From assembly GCF_945952405.1 (NCBI RefSeq), contig NZ_CAMFIA010000003.1, forward strand, positions 62,001 through 126,000: a stretch of 64,000 nt of DNA, given 5' to 3'. Positions 26,303 through 35,090 of this stretch are shown here, piece after piece; position 1 is the stretch's first letter; every line of letters starts with the position of its first letter. The position numbers and the translations under genes were made by a program. The DNA comes from an uncultured Stenotrophomonas sp. (GTDB lineage: Bacteria; Pseudomonadota; Gammaproteobacteria; Xanthomonadales; Xanthomonadaceae). Under the pieces are notes generated by a model. That model saw only the letters and a program-made list of their open reading frames with translations. It did not search any database and had not been told where the DNA came from.

Positions 26303-27016
26303 TCAGGCCATCGGCTGGGCGATGTCGGCAATGCGGTAGCCGGCACTCTGCACGGTGTGCAGCAACGGACGGTCGAACGGCTTGTCGATGATCTTGCGCA
26401 GGTTGTACAGGTGGCTGCGCAGGGTGTCCGAATCCGGCAGGCCGTTGCCCCAGATCTCGCGTTCGATTTCCTGGCGGGTGACCACGCGCGGCGATTCGCG
26501 CATCAGGATGGTCAGCAGGCGCAGGCCGATCGGCGACAGCTGCAGCTCGGTACCGGCACGGGTGGCGCGCATGCTGACCGGATCGAGCACCAGGTCGGCG
26601 ACCTTCAGCACTTCCGAACCGACCTGGCGACGTTCGCGACGGATCAGCGCGCGCAGGCGGGCTTCCAGTTCCTGGATCGCAAACGGCTTGGTCAGGTAGT
26701 CATCGGCGCCGAAACCGAGGCCGGTGAGCTTGTCGTCCAGCGTGTCGCGTGCCGTGAGCATCAGCACCGGGGTGGACTTGCGCGCATCGTTGCGCAGGCG
26801 ACGGCACACTTCGATGCCATCCAGGCGCGGCAACATCAGGTCGAGCACCACGACGTCATAGCTGTTTTCCGCCGCAAGGCGGTAGCCATCCAGGCCGTCC
26901 TGTGCATAGTCGACTTCGAAGCCGCGACCTTCCAGGTATTCCCCGATCATCTCGGAGATGTTGCGGTTGTCTTCGACCACCAGCACCAAGCCGGAGGTCT
27001 CCTTCGTCTGACGCAT
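26303..27016 (-). CDS. OmpR-family response regulator (VgrR/ColR-like)
   Basis: A 237-residue DNA-binding regulator. Receiver domain about 8-122 with the phospho-acceptor Asp in VVVLDLMLPRLDG, the Thr/Ser of VLMLTARD and the Lys of DDYLTKPF. The C-terminal winged helix (about 135-232) has the OmpR signature SHLYNLRKIIDKPF and ends with HTVQSAGYRI. The start ATG is preceded by a GAGGG ribosome site; an upstream in-frame ATG at 27049 is less likely. It is the first gene of the pair. Confidence 0.92.
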   Translation of the reverse strand: MRQTKETSGLVLVVEDNRNISEMIGEYLEGRGFEVDYAQDGLDGYRLAAENSYDVVVLDLMLPRLDGIEVCRRLRNDARKSTPVLMLTARDTLDDKLTGLGFGADDYLTKPFAIQELEARLRALIRRERRQVGSEVLKVADLVLDPVSMRATRAGTELQLSPIGLRLLTILMRESPRVVTRQEIEREIWGNGLPDSDTLRSHLYNLRKIIDKPFDRPLLHTVQSAGYRIADIAQPMA

Positions 27017-27103
27017 GTGATTCCCTCTAACTTCAGCTTTGTGAAACATGCCGGATCGACGGTGGACGCGATGTGAAGTTCCGTCAAGAGGTCATCAATC
27101 GGT

Positions 27104-27748
27104 TCAGAGCAGCGGCTTGAGCAGCGGCCAGACGTTGTCCAGCACCCGCGGCTGCGCCTGCGCGGTCGGGTGCAGGCCGTCGGCCTGCATCATGCCCGGC
27201 TGCAGCGCGACGCCTTCCAGCAGGAACGGCAGCAGCGGCACCTTGTACTGCGTGGCCAGCGCGCGATAGGCCGCAGCCAGGCGCTGGCGGTAGGCGGGCC
27301 CGTAGTTGGGCGGCACGTCGATGCCCAGCAGCAGCACCTTGGCACCGGCCTTCTGGCTGGCCTGCACCATCTTTTCCAGGTTGCCCTGCACCTGCGCCGG
27401 GCTCAATCCGCGCAGCGCATCATTGCCGCCGAGGGCGATCACCACCACCGTCGGCTTCTCCCGCGCCAGCAGGCCCGGCAGGCGGGTCAGCGCGCCGGCC
27501 GTGGTCTCCCCGCTCATGCTGGCGTTGACGATGCGCGCGGGTGTTTTCGACTGCTGCCTGACCCGCTGCTGCAGCAGGCTGACCCAGCCGGCGTCGGCGG
27601 GGATATTGTGGGCGGCACTGAGGCTGTCACCGAGTACCAGCACGGTGCCGGCCGCCGCTTTGGCCCCGGCCAGCCCGGGCAGCAGCAGCAATCCCAGCAG
27701 CAGCACCATCATCGCGCCGGCTCGCCGGCTCCATCCCGTCTTGCGCAT
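27104..27748 (-). CDS. tesA: Periplasmic arylesterase/thioesterase/lysophospholipase TesA
   Basis: A 214-residue GDSL enzyme equivalent to E. coli TesA, exported to the periplasm. Signal peptide about 1-30 (LLGLLLLPGLAGAKA). Block I VLVLGDSLSAAHNI gives the nucleophile Ser42, block II has GETTAG, block III GGNDALRG, and block V DGLHPTAQAQ supplies Asp and His. A strong GAGGAG ribosome site on the minus strand (27756-27761) overlaps the 5' end of the divergent ABC gene. The tesA/ybbA/ybbP arrangement is the same as in E. coli. Confidence 0.93.
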   Translation of the reverse strand: MRKTGWSRRAGAMMVLLLGLLLLPGLAGAKAAAGTVLVLGDSLSAAHNIPADAGWVSLLQQRVRQQSKTPARIVNASMSGETTAGALTRLPGLLAREKPTVVVIALGGNDALRGLSPAQVQGNLEKMVQASQKAGAKVLLLGIDVPPNYGPAYRQRLAAAYRALATQYKVPLLPFLLEGVALQPGMMQADGLHPTAQAQPRVLDNVWPLLKPLL

Positions 27749-27760
27749 TGGAGTCTCCTC

Positions 27761-28471
27761 ATCGACAGCCTGTCCCCCCGCAGCGCGCCCGTCGCCATCG
27801 ACGTCGACCAGGTCGGCAAGTCCGTGCAGGGCCCGGAGGGTGAAGTCCACATACTGGACAACATCACCCTGACCGTCCATGAAGGTACCAGCGCGGCCAT
27901 TGTCGGCGCCTCCGGCTCCGGCAAGACCACCCTGCTTGGCCTGCTGGCCGGGCTGGACCTGCCCAGCCGCGGCCGCATCCGCCTGGGCGGCCAGGATCTG
28001 TCCGGCCTTGATGAGGAAGCACGTGCCCGGTTGCGCGCACGCGAGGTCGGCTTCGTGTTCCAGAGCTTCCACCTGCTGCCGGCGCTGACCGCCGCCGAGA
28101 ACATCGCGCTGCCGCTGGAACTGGCCGGGCGCGAGGACCCGGCGCGGGTCGAACAGGTGCTGGCCCAGGTCGGCCTGGCCCATCGCGGCCGCCACTATCC
28201 ACGCCAGTTGTCCGGTGGCGAGCAGCAGCGCGTGGCGCTGGCACGCGCCTTCGTCACCCGCCCACGCATCCTGTTCGCCGATGAACCGACCGGCTCGCTG
28301 GACCACGCGACCGGCCAGCACATCAGCGACCTGCTGTTCGAACTCAATGCCGGCAGCGGCACCACCCTGGTGCTGGTCACCCACGACCTGCGCCTGGCGC
28401 AGCGCTGCCAGTACATCCACCGCATCGACGACGGCCGCTTGTTGCCGGTCGAACGCGGAGCCCCGGCATGA
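27761..28471 (+). CDS. ybbA: ABC transporter ATP-binding protein, YbbA-like
   Basis: ATPase of a MacB/LolD-type ABC system acting with the permease that follows. Walker A GASGSGKTTLL, Q-loop FVFQSFHLLPA, signature LSGGEQQRVALARA, Walker B ILFADEPTG and H-loop VTHD are all present. No ATG, GTG or TTG stands at the expected N terminus. The best-placed ribosome site (GGAG, 27750-27753) is 7 bases from an ATC at 27761, used here as the start; a CTG at 27770 is the other candidate. The C terminus overlaps the permease start by four bases. In E. coli the pair is thought to move lipid-like molecules; the substrate is not known. Confidence 0.85.
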   Translation: MDSLSPRSAPVAIDVDQVGKSVQGPEGEVHILDNITLTVHEGTSAAIVGASGSGKTTLLGLLAGLDLPSRGRIRLGGQDLSGLDEEARARLRAREVGFVFQSFHLLPALTAAENIALPLELAGREDPARVEQVLAQVGLAHRGRHYPRQLSGGEQQRVALARAFVTRPRILFADEPTGSLDHATGQHISDLLFELNAGSGTTLVLVTHDLRLAQRCQYIHRIDDGRLLPVERGAPA

Positions 28472-30984
28472 ACCTGCTGCGCCATGCCTGGCGCGCCTTG
28501 CGCCGCGAGGCGCTGGCCGGCGACCTGTTGACCGTATTCGCCGCGCTGGTGCTCGGCGTCGCGGTGATGACCGCAGTCGGCACGCTGGTCAACCGGGTCA
28601 ACCTGGCGCTGACCGGCAGCGCGGCGGAAATGCTCGGTGGCGACCTCGGGGTCGGCGGCCGCGATGACCCGCCACAGGCGTTCGCCGAGGAAGCGCAACG
28701 GCGTGGGCTGGCGCACACGCGCATCGCCAGCTTCGGCAGCGTGCTGTTCCATGGCGACGCCAGCCAGATGGCCAGCATCAAGGCGGTACAGGCCGGCTAC
28801 CCCCTGCGCGGCACGCTGCGGGTCCGCGCCACGCCCGGCGGCGCCCTGATCGCCGGCGCCGGCATGCCGCCCCAGGGCCAGGCCTATGCCGACCCGCGCC
28901 TGCTGCAGGGGCTGGGACTGAAAGCCGGTGACGACCTGGAGTTTGGTGCCGGCAGCGTGCGCATCGCCGGCATCATCGAGGCCGAGCCGGATACCGGCGG
29001 CGACCTGCTGACGCTGTCGCCGACCCTGCTGGTCAACCGCGCCGATGTGGAGGGCACCGGGCTGCTCGGTCCGGGCAGCCGCATCAACTACCGGCTGATG
29101 TTCGCCGGACCGGCCGATCAGGTTGCCGCGCTGCGCCAGTGGTTGCTGCCGCAGGTGAAGGGCCTGCGCCTGCTGAGCGTGGATGACACCCAGCGCGGCG
29201 TGCGCCAGGCCTTCGACCTGGCCGGGCGCTTCCTTGGCCTGAGCGCGCTGCTGGCGGTCCTGCTGGCCGGCGTGGCGACCGCATTGGCGGCCAACCGCTT
29301 CGCCCTGCGCCGCATCGACCAGGTGGCGATCCTGCGCTGTCTGGGCGCACGCCAGCGCGACATCCTGGCCGGCCTGGCGCTGCAGCTGCTGATGCTGGCG
29401 GTGCCGGCCTGCGCGCTCGGCATCGGCCTGGGCATGGCGGCACAGGAAGGCCTGGTGCAGGTGTTGGGCAGCCTGGTGCCGCAGCGCCTGCCGCTGCCGG
29501 AGGCAACGCCCGCGCTGACCGGCGCCGGCATCGGCCTGTTGCTGCTGTTCGGCTTCGGCCTGCCACCGCTGCTGCGGCTGCGCGGGGTACCGCCGATGCG
29601 CGTGCTCAACCGTTCCTTCGCCGCCCTGCCACCGGCCTCGCTGCTGGCCTATGTGGCGGCGCTGGCGGCCAGCCTGCTGCTGGCGGTGCAGGTCACCGGC
29701 GATCTCTCGCTGGCGCTGTGGGTACTGGGCGGCCTGGCCGCCCTGGCGGTGGCCGCCGGCGCGCTCGGCTTCGGCCTGCTGCAGCTGCTGCGCGGCCTGC
29801 AGCATCGCCTGCACGGCAACTGGCGGCTGGGCCTGGCCGCGCTGACCCGGCGCCGGATGCTGGCGGTGATGCAGCTGGTCGGGTTGTCGCTGTCGCTGTG
29901 CGCGCTGTTGCTGCTGGCGGTGACCGGCCCCGGCCTGCTGCAGCAGTGGCGCGAGCGGCTGCCGGCGGATACGCCGAACTATTTCCTGATCAACATCCAG
30001 CCCGAGCAGCGCGACGGCGTGCTCGCGGCCCTGCGTGGGCTGGGTGCCGGCGATGCCAGCATCGAACCGATGGCCACCGGCCGCCTGATCGCGATCAACG
30101 GCAAGCCGCCGCTGCGCGTGGACCGCACGCCGGCACAGGACGGGCAGGCGGCACCGCGCGATGCCGAGCGCGATGACGATGACGAGAACCGGCCGTTGAA
30201 TTTCAGCTGGCGCAGCCACTTCCCGCCCGCCAATACGCTGGTCGCGGGCGCGTTCTGGACGCCGCACAGCACGGCGCCGGAGGCCTCGGTGGAGATCGGC
30301 TGGGCCAAGCGCTACGGCGTCCAGCCCGGCGACCGCATCACCCTTGCGGTGGGCGAGCAGGAACGCGGCTTCACCGTGACCAGCCTGCGCAAGGCGGACT
30401 GGAACACGTTCCGTCCGAACTTCTTCGTGCTGCTGAATCCGAATGCAGTGGGCGACACCCCGCACAACCTGCTGTCGGCGTTCCACCTGCCCGCCGGCAA
30501 GGCCGCCGGGCTGGGCGAACTGGTGCGTGCGCAACCGAACCTGTCGTTGCTGGACGTGGATGCGGTGATCTCGCAGGTGCGCGACGTGATGGAGCGGGTC
30601 GCGCAGGCCGTGCAGCTGGTGATGGTGTTCAGCCTGCTGGCCGGCGTGCTGGTGCTGCTGGCCGCGTTGCAGGCCACGGCCGGCGAGCGCCGCTACGACA
30701 GCGCGGTGCTGCGCACCCTGGGCGCGACCCGGCGCCAGCTGCGCGGCGCGGTGCTGGTCGAGTTCGGCGCCCTGGGCACGCTGGCAGCACTGCTTGCGGT
30801 GGGCGCGGCGGCCGCGATCGGCGTGGCGGTCTCGCACAAGGTGTTCGAGCTGCCACTGCTGCCGCCGTGGCCGGGCCTGCTGCTGGGCGGCGCTGCCGGC
30901 GTCGGCCTGAGCGTGCTGGCCGGCTGGTGGGGCACCCGGCGCATCCTGCACACCTCGCCGGCTCTGGCCCTGCGCGAAGCCTGA
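28468..30984 (+). CDS. ybbP: ABC transporter permease, YbbP-like (FtsX/MacB fold)
   Basis: An 838-residue inner-membrane permease with two FtsX-type repeats. N-terminal helix about 18-40, a periplasmic domain about 45-245, then helices around 250-310, 350-400 and 405-500, a second periplasmic domain about 510-700, and final helices about 705-830. The FtsX core segments LRCLGARQRDI and LRTLGATRRQLRGAVLVE near helix starts are typical. Transport probably concerns hydrophobic substrates at the outer face of the inner membrane. The start overlaps the ATPase stop by four bases. Confidence 0.9.
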   Translation: MNLLRHAWRALRREALAGDLLTVFAALVLGVAVMTAVGTLVNRVNLALTGSAAEMLGGDLGVGGRDDPPQAFAEEAQRRGLAHTRIASFGSVLFHGDASQMASIKAVQAGYPLRGTLRVRATPGGALIAGAGMPPQGQAYADPRLLQGLGLKAGDDLEFGAGSVRIAGIIEAEPDTGGDLLTLSPTLLVNRADVEGTGLLGPGSRINYRLMFAGPADQVAALRQWLLPQVKGLRLLSVDDTQRGVRQAFDLAGRFLGLSALLAVLLAGVATALAANRFALRRIDQVAILRCLGARQRDILAGLALQLLMLAVPACALGIGLGMAAQEGLVQVLGSLVPQRLPLPEATPALTGAGIGLLLLFGFGLPPLLRLRGVPPMRVLNRSFAALPPASLLAYVAALAASLLLAVQVTGDLSLALWVLGGLAALAVAAGALGFGLLQLLRGLQHRLHGNWRLGLAALTRRRMLAVMQLVGLSLSLCALLLLAVTGPGLLQQWRERLPADTPNYFLINIQPEQRDGVLAALRGLGAGDASIEPMATGRLIAINGKPPLRVDRTPAQDGQAAPRDAERDDDDENRPLNFSWRSHFPPANTLVAGAFWTPHSTAPEASVEIGWAKRYGVQPGDRITLAVGEQERGFTVTSLRKADWNTFRPNFFVLLNPNAVGDTPHNLLSAFHLPAGKAAGLGELVRAQPNLSLLDVDAVISQVRDVMERVAQAVQLVMVFSLLAGVLVLLAALQATAGERRYDSAVLRTLGATRRQLRGAVLVEFGALGTLAALLAVGAAAAIGVAVSHKVFELPLLPPWPGLLLGGAAGVGLSVLAGWWGTRRILHTSPALALREA

Positions 30985-31007
30985 GTCCGTCGAGGGAGTT
31001 GCCGGGT

Positions 31008-31082
31008 TCATCCACGCGTGGCGTGGATCTACTCATCCACGCGTGGCGTGGATCTACTCATCCACGCGTGGCGTGGATCTAC
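31008..31082 (-). repeat. Three perfect tandem SMAG-type REPs (25-bp period)
   Basis: Units 31008-31032, 31033-31057 and 31058-31082 are identical. Each reads, on the minus strand, GTAGATCCACGC, then CAC, then GCGTGGATGA. They lie head to tail between the ybbP stop and the DUF6607 terminator. Identity of all three units points to recent duplication. Confidence 0.92.
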
Positions 31083-31090
31083 TGGTCTTG

Positions 31091-31116
31091 GCGGTGCCGG
31101 GCATGCCCGGCACCGC
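31091..31116. terminator. Hairpin after the DUF6607 gene
   Basis: Arms of 12 bp (31091-31102 with 31105-31116; GCGGTGCCGGGC and its complement) around AT. It lies 18 bases beyond the stop of the minus-strand gene, without a T tract on that strand. Confidence 0.7.
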
Positions 31117-31134
31117 CCGCAACCGCGGCGGCGA

Positions 31135-32070
31135 TCAGCCTTCCTTCGGTGCCTTTTCGACAAACTCGGCGAACACGGCGTCGATCTGCGCGTCCTTCAC
31201 CTTCTTGCCGGCCTGGATCTCTTCGGCCTGGGTGAACATCGGGATGATCATCGCCATGCCGTCGATCTTGGTCTTCAGGTGCACACCCGGGGCCTGGCCG
31301 AGGAAGCCGTCCCAGCGCTGGCGCACCTTGGCCCAGTAGCCGGCGGTCGCCTTCCAGTAGCTGCGGGCCGGGGTGAAGTCGACCTCGGTGGTCTTCACGT
31401 AGTCGTTGAAGCCGAACTCGCGGGCAATCTCCACCTGGCTGCCATCGGCATTGCGCTGCACCTTGGTGTTGAACTGCTCGTGGGTCCAGCCGTTCGGGGT
31501 CAGCGTGTGGCGGTTGATCACGGCCAGCGCGTTGTAGTCGCTGCGCTTGGTGTACTCGCGACGCGGCAGCGGACGCCAGCTCAGGTCGCTGGTCCAGCTC
31601 GGCACGTTGTTGGTGTAGGTCCACTTGCCGGTGCCGCAGTAGCGCGGTGCGTCGCTCACTTCATACACGCACTGGGTCCACGCCCCCTGGTTGGTCGCCG
31701 CCGCGATGGTGCGCACCTGCCAGGTCTGGTCGGCACTGAACTCGAAGCGGTTCGGCGCTTCGTACACCCAGTCCTGGCGCCAATGCTTGGTGATGTGGCC
31801 GCTCTTTTCGTCCAGCAGCAGGTGCTGCAGCACGATGCGCTTCGGCGTGTCTTCCACCACGATGACCACTTCGTTGCCGCCGCTGCGCATCGCCGGCGCA
31901 CGTTCGTAACCGGGCTTCAGCAGCACGGTCTCGTCGAAGGCGAAATCCACGGTGTACTCGCCCTGCATGGCGAGGATGCTGTCATGGTCGCGGGCGATGT
32001 CGGAGGGCTGCGCGCTGGCCACGCCGCTGGCGGCGAGCAACAGCAGGGCGCTGGCTGTCTGGAACTTCAT
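31135..32070 (-). CDS. DUF6607 family exported protein of the heme locus
   Basis: A 311-residue protein with a signal peptide about 1-20 (LLLLAASGVASAQ) and a soluble, Trp-rich domain thereafter; landmarks are HWRQDWVYEAPNRFEFSADQ and the middle segment SWRPLPRREYTKR. I recall this family (DUF6607) as usually encoded next to TonB-dependent heme receptors in Xanthomonadaceae, as here. The biochemical function is unknown; periplasmic heme handling is a guess from context. It is the last gene of the hemP cluster, 68 bases after its neighbour. Confidence 0.8.
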   Translation of the reverse strand: MKFQTASALLLLAASGVASAQPSDIARDHDSILAMQGEYTVDFAFDETVLLKPGYERAPAMRSGGNEVVIVVEDTPKRIVLQHLLLDEKSGHITKHWRQDWVYEAPNRFEFSADQTWQVRTIAAATNQGAWTQCVYEVSDAPRYCGTGKWTYTNNVPSWTSDLSWRPLPRREYTKRSDYNALAVINRHTLTPNGWTHEQFNTKVQRNADGSQVEIAREFGFNDYVKTTEVDFTPARSYWKATAGYWAKVRQRWDGFLGQAPGVHLKTKIDGMAMIIPMFTQAEEIQAGKKVKDAQIDAVFAEFVEKAPKEG

Positions 32071-32138
32071 CGGGGTCTTCCTTCAGGGTTGCAGGTTTGT
32101 TGAGAGGCCATCCGTGGCCGACAGGCGTTCCATCAGGT

Positions 32139-32738
32139 TCACAGACGGATCAGCGGCAGGTCGCCGGGAATCCTCGGTGCCGGTCGCCGGGCGGCGTCGG
32201 CGCAGCAGCAGTCGTCGATCGCCAGCTCGCCTTCGGCACCTTCCAGGCGAGCGATGCGGCGCGCCGTGGCGGCGCCCAGCGAGGACAGGGTCGACAGGCT
32301 GGCGGCCAGGGTGCGGCCATCGTCGGCGGCATGCAGGCGCAGCGCGCACAACCGCCAGCGCTGGCCACCGAGGTGGCCGGCCAGGCGTCGCCACAGCCGC
32401 TCGCCGACGCTGCCATCGCTGTCGTGTTCCGGGCCGGGCGGCAGCGCGGCCACCAGCCGGTCCCAGGCCAGGAAATCGCTGTCCGGCAGCAGGTACAGCC
32501 GCCATACGCAGCGGCCGCGGCCATCGAGGAAGCACAGGCTTTCGCGCAGGCCCTCGCTGTCCACGCCCTGGCAGGCATGCACGCGCACCGCCTGGCGCCA
32601 GCCGCCCAGTTCGTTGCCGTCGGCGTGGTACAGGCACAACACGGTGCCGAGCGTGGCCAGCTGTGCCGGGGTCGGCCAGGCCGCACCGTTCGGTGCGGCG
32701 ATGGAGTCGTTCCTGCGTGCGGACAATGCTCGGCTCAT
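32139..32738 (-). CDS. Uncharacterised heme-locus protein
   Basis: A 199-residue cytoplasmic protein; I see no signal peptide or membrane helix. The stretch VLCLYHADGNELGGWRQAV and the C-terminal Cys triplet DDCCCADAA are its most striking parts; three adjacent cysteines could bind a metal or heme. It follows the heme receptor by four bases and so belongs to the same operon. It might play the part that HemS/HmuS or ChuX proteins play elsewhere (heme transfer or degradation), but I find no clear sequence support for that family. Confidence 0.7.
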   Translation of the reverse strand: MSRALSARRNDSIAAPNGAAWPTPAQLATLGTVLCLYHADGNELGGWRQAVRVHACQGVDSEGLRESLCFLDGRGRCVWRLYLLPDSDFLAWDRLVAALPPGPEHDSDGSVGERLWRRLAGHLGGQRWRLCALRLHAADDGRTLAASLSTLSSLGAATARRIARLEGAEGELAIDDCCCADAARRPAPRIPGDLPLIRL

Positions 32739-32742
32739 GAGG

Positions 32743-34929
32743 TCACCAGGAAACGGCAAGGCTGGCGGAGAAGGTGCGGCCCGGGCTGGTATAGCGGTCC
32801 AGCACACGGCTGGTCGGCAGCAGCGTCGAGCCGACGTTGGACCAATCGATGTAGCGCTTGTCGGCCAGGTTGAACACGCCGACATTGAAGGTCGCGCCCG
32901 GCGCGAAGTTCCAGTGCGCCATCAGGTCGGTCACGCCGTAGCCCGCCGGACGATAGGCCGTGGTGCTGGCCAGCCGGTCCTTGCGCTTGACGAACGTGCC
33001 AGCCAGCTCGACACCCCAGGTCTCGGTGTCGTACATCAGGCCGACGGTGCCGCGCAGCGGATCGACCGAATCCAGCGGCGCATCTTCGGTCTTGTTGTCG
33101 CCGCGCGACCAGGCCACCGCACTGCGCAGTGCCCAGCCCTGCAGGGTCGGGCTGATCTGCCCGAAGTCGACACCGGCCTTCAGTTCGGCGCCGTAGATGC
33201 GCGCGTCGGCGATGTTGCGCGACTGGAACACCATCAGGCCCTGCGCGTTGGTGCCCACCAGCGACTGCGACTCGATGAAGTCCTTGTATTCGTTGTAGTA
33301 GCCACTGACGCTGACGTAGGCGGCCGGCGACAGGAAGCGCAGCCCCAGCTCCATGCCATCACTGGTTTCCGGCTTCAGGTCCGGATTGGGAATGGCGGTG
33401 TAGCCGAAGGCGAAGTTGGTGAAGCCGAGGTTGACGTCGTTGTACGGCGGCGAGCGGAAGCCATGCGAGTAGCCGGCGAACAGCGACCATTCGTCGGTGA
33501 AGCGATAGACCATGCCCAGCTTCGGCGAGACGCTGGTCTTGGTCAGCTTGGCCACCGGCACGCCGGGATTGTCTTCGGCGAAGATGCTGTCCACCTCCGG
33601 CTTCAGCTCGTAGCGGTCAACGCGCACGCCCGGCACCAGCGACAGCTTGCCGCCGGCCATGCGCATCTCATCCTGTGCGTAGAGGCCCAGCTCGGTGGTC
33701 TTGCTGATCGGGAAATCGCGCACCGGGAACGCATCGGGCAGGATGGTGGTGCTGGTCTGGCCGTTGGCCAGCACCTGGAAACCATCGCGCTTCTGGCGGA
33801 TTTCGGTGCGTGCGCCCTCGAAGCCGTAGGTCAGCGCGTGTTCGACGCTGCCGGTGCTGAAGGCCTTGTTGAACTGCGCCTGCAGGCCGTACACGCGCTG
33901 ATCGAAATTGAACTCGCGGTGGCGACGGCTGCGGTTGGCGCGGTCCTCGTCGGTCACCTGGGTGGTCTCGCTGTGCTGGGTGTAGACCTGCCAGTGCAGG
34001 CTGTCGGCGAAGCCCTTGTCCAGCGCATCCATTTCATGCGCGAACGACACGCGGGTGCGGTTCTGCTTGTCGCGCGCCTTCATGCCGGTGGTGGTAGTGC
34101 GGTCGATCGACGACAGCACGTTGGTCTCGGTCTTGTCTTCGTTGCCTTCCACGGTCAGGCGGAAACGCTGGTCCTCGCTCGGCGCGTAGACCAGCTTGGC
34201 CAGGCCGCTGCGACCATCGCGGTCCTGCGGGTTGGGCGCGGTGCGGGTGTTGTCGAGGCTGCGCACGTCGCCCTTGTTGTCGGTTTCCTGGCCCTGGCGA
34301 TGGTTGATGTTGACCATGCCGCTCCAGTGCTCGCCACCGAAGGCGGTGGTGACGCCGCCGAGCAGCCCCTTCCACTCGCCGTCATAGCCGAACTTCAGGC
34401 CGACGTAGCTGTCCTTGCCGTCCTTCAGATAATCGGCCGGATCCTTGGTGACGAAGGCGACCACGCCGCCGAGCGCGTCCGAGCCATACAACGAGCTGGC
34501 CGGACCGCGCACGATCTCCACGCGCTTGAGCGTGTCCAGATCGGTGAAGTTGCGGTTGGCATTGGAGAACGAACCAATATTGAAGCTGGTCGGCATCGCG
34601 ATGCCATCGGTCTGCACGCGCACGCGGTTGCCATCCAGGCCACGGATGCGGATGCTGCCGAGGCCGAAGCGAGCCGCGCTGCGGTTGACCGACAGGCCCG
34701 GCTCGTAGCGCAGCAGATCCTTGATGTCCTGCACCAGGTGTCGGTCCATCTGCTCGCGGTCGATCACATCGACCGTGGCCGCCACATCACTCACCGCACG
34801 CTCGGTGCGGGTGGCGGTGACCTGCACCCGGTCGAATTCGCGCGCATCGGGTGCGGCGGCAGCGGCAGCGTGGGCGGACAGCGGCAGGGCCATCCAGACA
34901 GCAAGGCAAAGGGCGGTATGGCGGGTCAT
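32743..34929 (-). CDS. TonB-dependent heme/hemoprotein receptor
   Basis: A 728-residue outer-membrane receptor of the hemoglobin/transferrin/lactoferrin family. Signal peptide about 1-22; TonB box VQVTATRTE; plug domain to about residue 160 with IRIRGLDGNRV and VEIVRGPASSLYGSDALGG; 22-strand barrel ending in Trp (SASLAVSW). The FRAP/NPNL pair of heme receptors is present as GFRSPPYND and NPDLKPE. The loop between them has no His but has Tyr, as in Pseudomonas PhuR, which uses Tyr to hold heme. It lies downstream of hemP and a Fur box. Confidence 0.92.
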   Translation of the reverse strand: MTRHTALCLAVWMALPLSAHAAAAAAPDAREFDRVQVTATRTERAVSDVAATVDVIDREQMDRHLVQDIKDLLRYEPGLSVNRSAARFGLGSIRIRGLDGNRVRVQTDGIAMPTSFNIGSFSNANRNFTDLDTLKRVEIVRGPASSLYGSDALGGVVAFVTKDPADYLKDGKDSYVGLKFGYDGEWKGLLGGVTTAFGGEHWSGMVNINHRQGQETDNKGDVRSLDNTRTAPNPQDRDGRSGLAKLVYAPSEDQRFRLTVEGNEDKTETNVLSSIDRTTTTGMKARDKQNRTRVSFAHEMDALDKGFADSLHWQVYTQHSETTQVTDEDRANRSRRHREFNFDQRVYGLQAQFNKAFSTGSVEHALTYGFEGARTEIRQKRDGFQVLANGQTSTTILPDAFPVRDFPISKTTELGLYAQDEMRMAGGKLSLVPGVRVDRYELKPEVDSIFAEDNPGVPVAKLTKTSVSPKLGMVYRFTDEWSLFAGYSHGFRSPPYNDVNLGFTNFAFGYTAIPNPDLKPETSDGMELGLRFLSPAAYVSVSGYYNEYKDFIESQSLVGTNAQGLMVFQSRNIADARIYGAELKAGVDFGQISPTLQGWALRSAVAWSRGDNKTEDAPLDSVDPLRGTVGLMYDTETWGVELAGTFVKRKDRLASTTAYRPAGYGVTDLMAHWNFAPGATFNVGVFNLADKRYIDWSNVGSTLLPTSRVLDRYTSPGRTFSASLAVSW

Positions 34930-35032
34930 CGGGCTCGTTCGGTCAGGCAGGGGAACCCCCGGTTACCGGCACACCCGGAGGGTGCACGCGGTAGGCCGAG
35001 GGGGAGAGAGCGGGAGCGGACGGGTCGCCCAC

Positions 35033-35072
35033 CCTGCCGGCGCCGCCGGCAGGAGGGAGGGAGGGAGGGAGG
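35033..35072. repeat. Hairpin plus GGGA tetranucleotide run between hemP and receptor
   Basis: A 9-bp-stem hairpin (35033-35041 with 35045-35053) touches about five tandem GGGA units (to 35072). On the transcribed strand this gives a CCCT-rich leader for the receptor gene. Such short tandem repeats can vary in number; whether that affects expression here is unknown. Confidence 0.6.
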
Positions 35073-35090
35073 CGGGCGACCAGGCCGCGA

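Noticed and set aside
28195..31011. A 938-residue minus-strand open frame rich in Gln, Arg and His
   Set aside because: Antisense shadow of the YbbP-like permease; composition is that of reverse-complemented Leu/Ala codons.
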